Shown: piece after piece, positions 41,336 to 51,736 of the stretch | How the letters are laid out: each line of letters starts with the position of its first letter | How positions within the stretch are numbered: the first letter of the stretch is position 1 | DNA from: Obelidium mucronatum | Lineage: Eukaryota; Chytridiomycota; Chytridiomycetes; Chytridiales; Chytriomycetaceae | Direction: 5' to 3' | DNA: 64,000 nt | Assembly: GCA_025765595.1 (NCBI GenBank) | Contig: JAIVFH010000038.1 | Location: 242,880 to 306,879 of the forward strand | Position numbers and translations under genes: made by a program | Notes under the pieces: generated by a model | What the model saw: the letters and a program-made list of their open reading frames with translations, nothing else | What the model was told of the DNA's origin: nothing | Databases searched by the model: none

Positions 41336-42338
41336 TCACTTTGACGACGCGAACCATTTGAAGTAGATCACGATTAGAATTAAAAGCATCAGCGCTGCAA
41401 TAATTCCGTATGTCAACCATTTGTTTGCCATCATGCTAATGGCAATTTAAGCGAAAAGATTCAAAGGAACAAATCGGACAAGAAACTTACGTTTCGTGCA
41501 TTCCCCTCAGTACTCCCTGGCTTTTGGTAATGAAGGAATCGGCCACAGTGAGCTGTCAAGAAATCAGTCACCTCGAACACAATGGCAGGTTGCAACTTAC
41601 TCTATCTTTCGTTCGCAAAATTTGTTCTCTTTGTTGGTTCAGGCTACCAAGCGTTTCGATTCCCATATTCTCTGTTGACTTTTAATTCCAGAAAACAGGA
41701 GCTTACTAAAACGAACCAGTTTCTATCGCCATTCGCTTTGCCTCTTCTAACCTCCGCGAGCCCTCTTGAAGTCTCTCAGTGCCCTGCAGCATTTTGGATC
41801 GATGGTCGTTCCCATGATTATCGACATCGACCAAATGGGAGCCCGAACTACTACCGGCACCGCCCAGCAACTGATCACGATCAGAAATAGCAGTGTTTAC
41901 TCTGTAATGTCCAGTCAGTTCATGGTTTAACAGTGTAGGCACCCCACCAAATCCTTCTTGGCCTTTTTAATTTCGTCCTTGAACGATTTGACTCGTGGCT
42001 GCAGTTTTCCCCCTGACTGGGGCGGCAAGCGAAACAATTTCCATTTCCATTTGGCTGATCTGCAAGACAGGGGAGGGTAAGAGGTCATCATTTCAGCCAC
42101 CCGATTTCTCACGATTTCATCGGCCTCCTCCAGTTCTCGATTTGTTTGGTTGATGAGACGCTTCTTCTGGTCTGCGGTCGAGACGGTGTGTAAGCAAGCA
42201 GTTGCATCCAGTTGAAGTTGATGGCTCACCAAGAGTGGGCGCTGAAGCAATCTCCAAAGTCACTTTTCTGCTTATTGAATCAAAGAGCGAAGAGTACTCC
42301 TTTTCGTACGTCTGAAACACTTCGCTTTCGTCGGGCAT
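41336..42338 (-). CDS. VTI1: Vesicle SNARE Vti1 (Qb-SNARE)
   Basis: Five or so short exons. The N-terminal Habc part is MPDESEVFQTYEKEYSSLFD and, after a 58-base intron, DQKKRLINQTNRELEEADEI. The SNARE motif contains SKMLQGTERLQEGSRRLEEA, followed in the next exons by TVADSFITKSQGVLRGMHE, and the protein ends with a C-terminal anchor (GIIAALMLLILIVIYF KWFASSK). Vti1 acts in Golgi, endosomal and vacuolar fusion as the Qb-SNARE. All diagnostic segments are present, so it should be functional. It is transcribed on the same strand as the lipase gene, but with its own intergenic gap of about 200 bases. Confidence 0.87.
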
Positions 42339-42808
42339 TTTGGGCTATTATTGGATTGGATGTTTGTCGTTGTGAAGATCTCAAATTTCACTGAATATTA
42401 TTCGACATGCCCCCCTGCTAATAGATAACTGCTGCCAATTAAGGATTAAAGAGAAGATATATAGTTATATTAAAGAGCTATGACCGTGCTCGAATTCTTT
42501 CCACAATTTTGTCTGCAACCATCTGACATGTTTATTTTGATCGATTGTTAACAGCACAGCCCTAAGACTGCATGTATGTTTTGACTTTTTATTAATTCAT
42601 TGTGGCGCGCGCGCGTGTTATAGAAATTTTGAAGACAATGATGGCACCAATCGCATCCGAAATTGGTTCTGCATACAATCAACCAACTCCACCCTAGAAA
42701 TTAAAAAAAGTCAGACTTTGCGACTACGTCTGATTCAGTGCCTCACTATAACTTTGCAAGTCGCACTGCCCACGAAAATTCCCAAGTTCCATTGCGAATA
42801 TTGCCACA
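42339..42808. promoter_or_regulatory. Divergent intergenic region between VTI1 and the zinc-finger gene
   Basis: About 470 bases, AT-rich, with a GCGCGCGCG alternating tract near 42604-42615. No ORF or repeat family is seen. It should contain both promoters. Confidence 0.4.
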
Positions 42809-43825
42809 ATGAATATATCCGATCTTATCATCCAAGACCCCGGCGAAGGAGAAGATAAAGATGTGAAAAGTGCTGTTGAACCCGCTGCTTCTATTTTTCT
42901 CGAAGGCCCCAACACCGCAGACATTGGACACTCTTTCTATAAGGTCATGTTTGTTCCGGTTCAAGTTGTGGGATATTCTGGAAAAACGGTGGCGGCGGGT
43001 AGCAAATTACAGCAACACCAAAATACATCTACGCCGTTCACACTAGCAGCGGATCTTTCAGTTTCGCCCCCGTTGAACGACGGATTGCAACAAGTTTTAC
43101 CAACAATGTCTCCAATGCCCACACCCCCAACGACATGTAACCCATTCATTCTTAAAAGCAGCCCGATGATCGCCAATCAATCGCGCAGGGGAATGGCGGA
43201 AGAGTTTTCGTAACGTTAAACTTGTACCGGAAAGGAGGATATCGGTGTTGGTTTAGGAATCACGACGACTTCGTTGAGTTCGAAAGAAGTTGGGGGAAAA
43301 AATAATGGAAGTTTGTCACCATTGAATATTTTGGCGGATGTTTCAATGGGAGTTGTATCTGAGAGTGAGCCCGCCACTCCAGAATTGACATCTTTCAGTG
43401 GAGCCCCTTCAGCAGATTTTAGTCCAGCCATGTCAACTATATCTATTGGGTCCAAGAGTAGCAGAAAGCAACACCTCGAGCAAAATGCCCCCGATCGTCC
43501 CCACCAATGCATATACTTTGGATTGAACCGCGAAGAATGTAATGATGCGAAGGGAACTGTTAAGGAAGTGTGCTTTGCGCGCTTTAGAAGGCGGCAAGAA
43601 ATGTTGCGGCATTGCAGAAGTGTTCATGGAACAGTTGGAGATCGGTTGTGGGTTTGTCCCGGTAGCGCCAAGGTCCCCTGTGGTCGAAGGTTTGCGCGCG
43701 CGGATGCATTAAGGCGACATCTAGAGAGTATTAGATGTAGAGATGAAGTAGATGGATGTAGCTTTGGATTGACGGAAGAGGATGTCACGCGCGTTGTTCG
43801 CAGCGCCAAACGAGTTTTAGAGTGA
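42809..43825 (+). CDS. C2H2-type zinc-finger protein, putative transcription factor
   Basis: An N-terminal polar part (MNISDLIIQDPGEGEDKDVK) precedes a probable intron at about 43209-43254 (GTAACG ... GGTTTAG). The second exon carries two finger-like units: VCFARFRRRQEMLRHCRSVH and VCPGSAKVPCGRRFARADAL + RRHLESIRC, of the kind seen in fungal C2H2 regulators where the second finger has an extended Cys loop. Ser/Pro-rich stretches in between suggest activation regions. The phase across the intron is not fully satisfied, so the join may be a few bases off. Nuclear DNA binding is inferred; targets unknown. Confidence 0.7.
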
Positions 43826-43902
43826 TCAATATTCCCTTCTTTTCACTCTGCTTTATCTTAAGTATTCCGCTGAAGTTTAGTTTTTTTCGGTTAAATAAAT
43901 AT

Positions 43903-45171
43903 ATTATGCTGGAAAACAACAATCATCTCCAATCATCGATGCACAATCAATTGACCTTTAATCATCACATGCTCGCCAATCCCATCACACCCAAGTCCAA
44001 TCGTTCTCAAAACAGTTATCAATTCTTTCCACAAGTATGCCCATGAACTGCTGAAGTGTCATTTGGTAATTGTCTTCGATGGTTTGAAGATTGTACCAGA
44101 ATCGAAGGAAGCGTCTAAACTTGGACATGTATCAGAAGTCCAAAGAGATAACTATGAAATATTTATCGATCAAACGACTTCGTTTTTGAAGGAGAACTGG
44201 GGCCGCGAAAGCGGCGGTTGGGGTGGCCTGTGGGGCAATGAAGTATGGACGCCTGACGTCGGCTGTCCAGAAACTCTGGATCGGGGGCAACTCATATCCG
44301 AAAATCAAGTGAATAGGGCTCGTGGAGAACGGAATACTTCGTCAACGCAAAGTCCAATCACAATTCCTCCAATTTCGAAAACCATCAACAACACCTTGGA
44401 CGCAATGACAGTAGCATTGAGTGACAATTCCAGTGAAGATCCAATTTTGACTTGTTTGAAAGTCTCTGGCCCCCGATTGGGGCAGGCCTTGGCGGTTCGA
44501 GAAGCACTGAAGTTTGTCAACACACCTTACACATTTGCTTGCCAACACGACTGGAGGTTGAATCAACATATAGACCTACGGTATGATTTTGAATTTCTTG
44601 TTTCAGCGTTTAGTCAATCATTCTCTGCTTTTTGGTTGGCTCAGGGCGTTGCTTAATATGATGGATGAGCGAATGGAAATGAATTACTTGGGATTCATTT
44701 CGCGTCGCACGCAGTCGTATCATTCAATTGTGCATGGTCGAGGCTTCCCTCCAGCACTCGTAGAGCCTCAGTTTGTCGAGACTATTCCACTTTGTCGGTC
44801 GTACTTTTGGTTCGATAAGGTGAAGTGTCGTACCATCAATTGTAATTCAATACTAATAGTTCCTCATCAGAATCATATCGCACGCACATCGTTTTATAAG
44901 AATGCCGTTTTCTCGGGCCGTTTTAAATTCAAGCGTGGGGATTTTATTGAAGATACCATGGGCCACCAAATGATGAATGAGATCAAAGAAGGTGGGATTG
45001 AGGCTTGGAAAAAGTGGGGTGCCTTTTTATATTACCCGTAAGTTGAACAAAACTGAAGAGCCTTCTTTAATTTTCATTGCACTCAGAAATGAAGGGAAGC
45101 GCAACTCTCTTGTACATGTAAATGGGAGACAGTATTTGACAGATGAAGAAAGAGTTGCCTTTGCATGTTAA
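43903..45171 (+). CDS. Glycosyltransferase-like protein (GT2-type features); 5' end unresolved
   Basis: From about 43975 the sense frame reads ITCSPIPSHPSPIVLKTVIN and LKCHLVIVFDGLKIVPES, typical of the nucleotide-binding start of GT-A glycosyltransferases (several Ser/Pro, then VFDG). Later segments are GQALAVREALKFVNTPYTFA + CQHDW (an acceptor or metal-site-like HDW), then after an intron (about 44581-44646) ARTSFYKNAVFSGRFKFKRG and DFIEDTMGHQMMNEIKE. A last intron (about 45039-45087) joins YYP to NEGKRNSLVHVNGRQYLT. The only nearby ATGs (43903, 43937) are one frame away, so a +1 shift near 43970 or a 5' intron is implied. Exact acceptor and product unknown. Confidence 0.6.
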
Positions 45172-45754
45172 TTCATAGAAAGATATCTTTCAATAATGAT
45201 TTTGTGTGGTATGAATTGTACTTTGTAATAACGCCCTTGACAGCTTATGTTGGCGCTCTTTTTCAATGGGATGAGGGATCCTTCGCGACAGGGTGAGGTG
45301 GTGGGTGGTCGTGGGTGGTGTGGGAGAAGTGATTCCAGCTGCTGTGGTTCGGGGTTGTTGCTCGGGGTGTTGAGGCGGAGGCTGTTGTTGATGCTCAAGT
45401 TGGTGAGGTTGGGGTTGGGCCAGTTGTGTGCGGTTGAGGGACCTGCTCGGATTTGGTTTGTTGCGGGCCTCTTTCTTGTAGCATCTAAATTCAGGAATAC
45501 TTTCGAGAACCGGTCGCTAAGAACGATAGATAGTGCAATTTTTTTTGCACCACCAAGCACCCACCAAGCACTTAAAATTCACTTGTTTCTTTTTTGTGGC
45601 GGAAGCGGTGTTCGACCGGCAAATTGGGCATTTTGGGCCTGAACGAATTCCAACGAAAATTTCTGTCCGTTTTTTCTTGAAATAAGATTAAAAGTGAGTA
45701 AGTACCCCTTGTCGTTTACGCCGTCGCCTTCTCACACTTTCTCCTGCATCCTCA
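45172..45754. promoter_or_regulatory. Upstream region of the kinase-NACHT gene
   Basis: About 580 bases. A G/T-rich segment (about 45285-45430, many GGTGG/GTTG units) lies in the middle. Near the 3' end, GTGAGTAAGTACC (about 45691) and CATCCTCAG (45747-45755) look like donor and acceptor of a leader intron. A short first coding exon may therefore end near 45695. Confidence 0.45.
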
Positions 45755-48700
45755 GTGAGCAATGCGTACAAAGACAACGTGTGGTTCATTCCAGCTACTG
45801 ACGTCATAATCGACAAGGCTAAGCCACTTGGAAAAGGAAGCTTCGGCGAGGTTTACACTGGCTACTACGGAGCCATCCCTGTCGCAATCAAGACCATCAC
45901 CGGACTTGATAATCCCAAAGCCGTCCAGATGGCGAAAAGCGAGGCTGCCCTCTGGTACACCTTGAGGCATCCCAATATCACTCCCCTCTATGGAGTGAGT
46001 GTCGATGACCATGGCAATCCAATGCTGATCATGGAACGAGCGGAAACAAGTCTATATAGTCGTCTTAAATGTGCGAACGGTGAGGAGCCTGTATCCAAGG
46101 AGGTCAAGATGCGTTGGATCCTACAGATCGCTGAGGCATTCAAGTATCTCCACGCCCAAAAGAACCCTGTTATTCACGGGGACTTGAATCCACGAAATGT
46201 CTTGCTTGGTAAGAAGTAATGCTGCTGATGATGTGAGCGACTCTATTTTGACACTGTCATAGGCTATGATGGTGTTGCAAAGATTACCGACTTTGGCCTG
46301 TCTCGTTGTCTACTTGCTTCCAATAGTTTCTCTCGCCAAGGACAAGGAACCTGGCAGTATAGTCCTCCGGAATCGTTTGGCCGAAGGTACAAGGCAAAAA
46401 CAGACTACGATGTCTATTCTTTTGCCATGACTTGTTACGATATTCTCACCGGCGTTCAACCATTCAACGACGCCCATATTGCTGAAAGTGAACCAGACCA
46501 AGTCCCTGAGGATTCTTGGGAGTGGTTGTTGATTCAAGCTTGCTGGGACCAAGACCCTACCAAAAGACCGTCCTTTGAAGAGATTGTCAAGACCATCTTG
46601 GAACACTCGGATTTACTGAAACTCGGACGCCCATCTTTCTCGCTGTCCGAGTCATTCTCGTCTCTATCGGTGTCACCCAATGTCCCTGCAAGAACATCCG
46701 CCTTGTCCAAGGAAAATACTGAGACGACTCTTGCTGAAGCATCTACATTGGCAGCCGCTGGCAAAAGTGATTCATCTGAACAAGCTGGTACCGAAGTTCC
46801 TCAAGACTATTCCAAAGCCTTTGAATTACTATCGAAAGCTACCCATCAAGGGAACGTAGGAGCACACGCCAATTTGGGTGTAATGTACGCCAATGGACCA
46901 GGGAGTTGCCCAAGACTACACTCTCGCTGCCTACCAAGGACATAGGCAAAATAGTTTGGAATTTCAGCGTTTACGCAAGGAATGCCGATTTAACGAGCTC
47001 CATAGCGAGGGAGAGATCATTGCACTCTCGAGCAAAAGACATAATGGGACTCGAGACTGGATCATTGATCACCTGGTGTCGGCGATCACTGATGTAAGCG
47101 GGAAGAATATTGTTTGGCTTCGTGGAGTGGCGGGAACAGGAAAGTCTGTGATTGCGGGGTGTGTCGCCCGGTCATTGGCTGGTCAAGGTGTGCTTGCTGC
47201 ATCTTTTTTTTGTCGACAGGACAGTGTTTTAAAAAATACTATTGCGTCCATGATCCAGACCCTTGCTTATGAGGTTGGTTTTTTCTTAGTCATAATCATA
47301 TTATGCCTTTCCTCTAATTCTGTAACCTTAGCTCGCCACCAAGTATCCAAGTTATCGCGAAGAACTCATCAAGAGTCTCGAAATTTCAAACTTTCAAGAC
47401 AGCACCGTTGTCTCTGTCCAAAAACAGCTTCAAATATTTTTCATCAATCCCTTCAAAGCATGTCCCGTCCTCCCGTGTTGCATCATTGTCATAGATGGTC
47501 TTGATGAACTTGTTGATTATAGTGATCGGAATTCGCTTTTGGACGTCCTAACCACCTTCAAGTCCTTAAAAACTCCAATCAAATTGCTCATTACAAGCGG
47601 ACCTGATGTTGTCATATCAGAGTCAGGAACCAGTGATTTCCAAGTAGAGCACTTGAATGTTGAATCAAAGGAAAACCTCGAAGATATCCGACTTTTCACA
47701 CAAGACCGAGTGAATGATATGGTGTTGGCGGGAGATGGAATTGTCGTGGAGCCAAAAGATATTGCAACTTTGGTGGACAAGCTCTCAAAAGCAGCGAAAG
47801 GGATGTTTCTTTGGATCGCACTGGTGCTAGCAAACGTGCCTGGTGTGGATCAGTATGCTTCTACGGAAGTGGATGTTTTTGGGGAATCCATGGCAAACAG
47901 GTCGGCGAAGGAGTTGTTGTTTCACCTTGAGCAGGCAGCATCAATGGATCTGCAGTCATTGTATTGTCGAGTATTCTGTAATGCCTATAAGACCACGAAA
48001 GCTGCCGATGATTTCAAAGTTACTATTGAGACTATTCTCCACGCCAAAGTGCCACTGTCTCTTGTGTCGTTGAAGGATCTTATAGACCGGTATCCAGCAA
48101 GCAGTGCAACAAGCAAGAAGCAATTATGGGACTTCCAAGGCGCAGTGAAGTCTCTTATTATACCTGGCACCGACTCCAAGCTTTCATTTATTCACAAAAC
48201 GATACCTGAGTATCTGTTGAACATTGCTTGTCATTCGCAGTGTGGAACATCAACCTGCGCAGATGGTGATTCTGGCCACTGTTGTCACAATCAACTGCCT
48301 GGCCACTTCCAAATTGATTCAACTATTGCATCATTGAATATGGCTCTTGCCTGTTTGTCTATTTTGAACTCTAGTGGAAATGATGAAAAGCAACCAGTGC
48401 AATCATTGTTTCAAAACATGGGGAAGCTGGATGGTTTGGCGATGAACCCCACTGTCATGTCCGAAACTCTACAGTATGCTGTCACTTTCTGGTCCCAGCA
48501 CTTTGCTGATGCATTTCCAAAAGTTGGAATGGTCGAGAAAGACGTTTTAATTAGAGCCCTCTTGCGATTTTTGAAGACAAATCTTCCATATTACCTTGAA
48601 GCACTACTCCTTCTTGGGAAACTCAGCAGGGTGTTTGAAGTTGTGGCTACTGTGACAACAAGTCTGTCACAAGTGAAGTCTACAGAATCCGCATGTATCC

Positions 48701-48756
48701 AGTCCATCTTCAAAGATCTCAAGTTTGTTGCTTACAACTTGCGGCAGAATCATTAA
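45755..48756 (+). CDS. Protein kinase - Sel1 repeat - NACHT NTPase fusion (STAND/NLR-like)
   Basis: The kinase domain has the P-loop GKGSFGEV, the lysine in VAIK, the catalytic loop HGDLNPRN (HxD kept) and, after a 58-base intron, DFGLSR, then GTWQYSPPES, DVYSFAM and CWDQDPTKRPSF. It is a TKL-type active kinase. A Ser/Thr linker and a Sel1-like repeat follow (DYSKAFELLSKATHQGNVGA + HANLGVMYANGPG). Near 46905 one extra base shifts the frame to VAQDYTLAAY. The NACHT part has RFNELHSEGEI, Walker A WLRGVAGTGKSVIAG, an intron (about 47274-47331), and Walker B IIVIDGLDELVDY. A helical C-terminal domain ends NLRQNH. Architecture suggests a signalling switch in which the NTPase controls the kinase. 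The start is a non-ATG codon here, so a first exon is missing. Confidence 0.83.
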
Positions 48757-49146
48757 TGGAAAGGTTTTCTTTTGATTTATCAATGAAATAAACGGCAAAA
48801 TGGTGTATTATCAAAGCTATCGAAGCAAAACCTTGCTTGTTTTGTTTATACATTCTGATTCCATCTCTTATTTGGGTAGGGATGGTGGAGGTTGGGGAGA
48901 GTAAGGGTTTCTCCGCAAATTTTCTTTTAGGGTAGACTTAACCTAGGGGGGGTTTTTTTAATGTGTGACTTTATTTAGTTCTTGGTTAGGGTTTCTCCGG
49001 AAATTTTTATCTTGTGAAAAGAATTCTGGAAGAATACTATCATGAGAAGAGAAAGTAAAATGACAAATTTTGAATTTCCATATTCCTCACCAAAATTTCA
49101 AGAGTTTTAGGGCTCTTTACTCATGGGGGAGGTTGGGAAGAGTTAG
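48757..49146. repeat. Repeat-bearing intergenic stretch with GGTTTCTCCGGAAA units
   Basis: Start of the repeat-rich right part. The motif GAGAGTTAGGGTTTCTCCGG followed by AAATTTTTAT recurs in variants near 48905, 48988 and again at 49605, often preceded by ACTCATGGGGGAGGTTGGG (49121 and 49590). No gene is seen. Confidence 0.6.
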
Positions 49147-49563
49147 ATTGCAGCTGTTGGAGACTACTACCACATAACATGTGCGCACGAGGAATACCAG
49201 AAGATGTGGTCAAACCTCACACTACCCAAAGAGGACAAATCAGAAACATTCAGAATCGAAGACAATCTCACCTACGGCCACGAAATTGTCATTCTAGGAT
49301 ACCACTCAAACTCGCAGCAAACCAACTCGGTCAGCCAGAACACCCGCGAGCTCTTCGCGGCCAAAAGACGGAACTGCAGCAGTATGTCATCCAGAAGAGA
49401 TGGAGGAGGCAACTGGACCACAATCGCCCACTGCAAAGATGAACAGCAAAAGACCGAATTCCTGAAGCCTGGATGCTTTGTCGTGATGGGAACGCAAGCG
49501 GTGGTGGCGTATGATAAAATGATTGACAAAGAAGTGAGGTTCAAAGAGAACGCAAAGGGTTAG
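49147..49563 (+). pseudogene. Orphan exon-like coding fragment flanked by the repeats
   Basis: An open segment preceded by an acceptor-like GATTGCAG reads VGDYYHITCAHEEYQKMWSN, LTYGHEIVILGYHS, LFAAKRRNCSSMSSRRDGGG and KPGCFVVMGTQAVVAYDKMI, ending FKENAKG. It has protein-like composition but no start codon or 5' exon, and repeat copies abut it on both sides. A captured exon or gene relic within the repeat is most likely. No family recognised. Confidence 0.4.
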
Positions 49564-49651
49564 GATTAGGGTTAGGAGCAGAGTTCTTTACTCATGGGGG
49601 AGGTTGGGGAGAGTTAGGGTTTCTCCGGAAATTTTTATGATATAAAAGTTG

Positions 49652-49722
49652 CCTACCGGGGGATTGAACCCCTGGCCTGCACACCCCATGGATGTACCTT
49701 ACCAACTGAGCTAAGGTGATGT
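49652..49722 (-). other. tRNA-like sequence (box A and box B), degenerate
   Basis: On the minus strand: TTAGCTCAGTTGG (box A) and GGGGTTCAATCCCCC (box B) with the right spacing, and an arm that could pair TACAT/GTGTG around CCATGGG. The acceptor arm does not pair well (CACC... against ...GGTAGGC), so it is a tRNA relic or the head of a tRNA-derived repeat. Confidence 0.55.
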
Positions 49723-49900
49723 GTGTTTATGCTGGCAAATACAAGGTGTAAGTGGAGACAATAATTCAAACTTTGCTGAAATTTTTTGTACAAAAACACA
49801 TAACTTCTATGAATTAGTCTTTTTAAACCTTACCTTGACCAAAAAAAAAATAATTCAGTTTTCTACTTTCAGTTTCAAAGTGAAAAACCTAAAAATCCAA

Positions 49901-49970
49901 GATGGAAGCGGGGATTGAACTGGCACCCCACTGGTTCAAAAGCTAATGACACACCAGATGTGCCATAACT
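49901..49970 (-). other. tRNA-like sequence (box A and box B), degenerate
   Basis: On the minus strand: TATGGCACATCTGG (box A-like) and CCAGTTCAATCCCCGC (box B). The spacing suits a tRNA, but the arms pair poorly. It lies just before the 31-bp satellite. Confidence 0.45.
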
Positions 49971-50022
49971 TCTATATTTTTTACAAGAAAAGCCAGTTTT
50001 ATTATATACAAAACCACAAGCC

Positions 50023-50615
50023 AAATTGGGCTGCTTTGGAATTGGGCTGCTTTGGAATTAGGCAGCCTAATTGGGCTGCTTTGGGGAATTGGGCTGGTTC
50101 GGAATATTAGGCTGCCTAATTGGGCTGGTTTGGAATATTAGGCAGCCTAATTGGGCTGGTTCAGAATATTCGGCTGCCTAATTGGGCTGGTTCGGAATAT
50201 TAGGCAGCCTAATTGGGCTGGTTCGGAATATTAGGCAGCCTAATTGGGCTGGTTCGGAATATTAGGCTGCCTAATTGGGCTGGTTCGGAATATTAGGCAG
50301 CCTAATTGGGCTGGTTCGGAATATTAGGCAGCCTAATTGGGCTGGTTCGGAATATTAGGCAGCCTAATTGGGCTGGTTCGGAATATTAGGCTGCCTAATT
50401 GGGCTGGTTCGGAATGTTAGGCAGCCTAATTGGGCTGGTTCGGAATATTAGGCTGCCTAATTGGGCTGGTTCGGAATGTTAGGCAGCCTAATTGGGCTGG
50501 TTCGGAATATTAGGCTGCCTAATTGGGCTGGTTCGGAATATTAGGCTGCCTAATTGGGCTGGTTCGGTGAATTGGGCTGGTTCGGAATATTAGGCAGCCT
50601 GATTGGGCTGGGCTA
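50023..50615. repeat. 31-bp tandem satellite with a central palindrome
   Basis: About 19 units, period 31 for most of the array. Each carries GGGCTGGTTCGGAATA followed by the 13-base palindrome TTAGGC(A/T)GCCTAA. The centre base alternates between A and T from unit to unit, equivalent to flipping the palindrome. The first two units are shortened variants with CTGCTTTGGAATTG. Confidence 0.95.
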
Positions 50616-51410
50616 TGCTGGAAGATGTTACACAAGGGACCAATTTGAAAGTCTTTCAATCAGATTTTTCAAAATTTTTGACTTATGGCCCAATAAAGTT
50701 ACATGAGCCTAAATTTGTATACCTATTGATGTTAAAATTATTGCTCTAAAACTTTCGGTTCTGCTGCAAGCAGTTTGCCTTGGAACATCAGTCAGTTGCA
50801 AAATTTTTCTGGGAATTACGCTCGCCAAATTAGGTTACACGAGACACTCTATGATAGTTAAGTAGTTGGTATTAGAACTTTTGATTTCCTCAAAACGTTA
50901 CACGAATCTTCAAAACTTAAAAATTTCCAAGTTCTGCAAGTACTGCAAGCAAATTGCCTTGAAAAATCAATCAAGCCTATAAGTCTGCACAATTTACCTG
51001 GGAAATACACTTGCCCAATGGCGTTACATGAGACTCTCTATGATAGTAAGTGGTTGGTATTTCAATGTTTGATTTTGGCACTGCAACAAAAATGTTATAC
51101 AAGCCTCCAAAAGTTGAAAATTTCTGAGTTCTGCAAATACTGCAAGCAAATTGACTTGAAAATCAATCAAGCCTATGAGTGTGCACAATTTATGAAAAAA
51201 CTGCAGTAGCCCAATTATGTTTCACAAGACTCACTATGTGTACAGAGTAGTTCCCATAAGAACTCACTGCACCAAAAACATTACAGAAGCCTACAAAAAT
51301 TGAAAATTTTTAGGTTGGCAAGAAGTGAGCAGCTTGCCTTGAAATGAGTTTGCACAATATTTCCAAGAAATGCACTAGCTCAATAACGTTACACGCTACA
51401 CAAGCCTCCA
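50616..51410. repeat. Imperfect tandem repeat of about 190 bp
   Basis: Four diverged units. Landmarks recur at about 190-base steps: GAGACACTCTATGATAGT at 50841, GAGACTCTCTATGATAGT at 51030, AAGACTCACTATG at 51226. CTGCAAGTACTGCAAGCAAA-like motifs recur in between. Non-coding. Confidence 0.8.
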
Positions 51411-51414
51411 GAAG

Positions 51415-51540
51415 GGGCTGCTTGGGGGAACTGGCCTGCTTTGGAAATTAGGCAGCCTAACTGGGCTGGTCTGGTTCGGAATATTAGGCTGCCTAATTGG
51501 GCTGGTTCGGAATATTAGGCAGCCTAATTGGGCTGGGTTA
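51415..51540. repeat. Second, short block of the 31-bp palindromic satellite
   Basis: Three to four units with the same GGCTGGTTCGGAATATTAGG core and both palindrome forms. The block runs directly into GGGTTAGGGTTAGGGTTT. Confidence 0.9.
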
Positions 51541-51556
51541 GGGTTAGGGTTTTATA
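51536..51556 (+). repeat. TTAGGG telomere-like microtract
   Basis: GGGTTAGGGTTAGGGTTT, two to three TTAGGG units. A similar microtract lies at 49560-49576 (GGATTAGGGTTAGG). These may be relics of telomere healing or of subtelomeric exchange. Confidence 0.7.
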
Positions 51557-51610
51557 CTCATTAGCTCAGGATTAGACTTAGGGTTTCATGAAAATTTGCA
51601 TTTTCCAAAA

Positions 51611-51684
51611 TACTACTCCGGGGTTCGATCCCCGGTCCTCTTCTTGCGAGGACAGATTATTCCAACTAAACTAGCTGGCTGTAC
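51611..51684 (-). other. tRNA-like sequence with a perfect anticodon-type stem
   Basis: On the minus strand: CTAGTTTAGTTGG (box A), a TCCTC-GCAAGAA-GAGGA stem-loop and CCGGGGATCGAACCCCGG (box B arm, one base off canonical). The acceptor arm is not convincing. The anticodon loop has C instead of U at position 33, so a decoding tRNA is unlikely. Confidence 0.5.
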
Positions 51685-51736
51685 TGTAGGTGGCTCTACA
51701 AATTCATACGGCGCCATGGAGTATAACCTCACTATT

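Noticed and set aside
45168..45642. Open frames on both strands in the G/T-rich segment upstream of the kinase-NACHT gene
   Set aside because: Low-complexity Pro/Asn or Gly/Arg composition with no conserved feature; more likely promoter or leader sequence.
49652..49722. A functional tRNA gene
   Set aside because: Box A and box B are good, but the acceptor and D arms do not pair, so only a tRNA-like element is reported.
50023..50615. CRISPR-like array
   Set aside because: Units are contiguous 31-bp satellite repeats without unique spacers, in a eukaryotic context.
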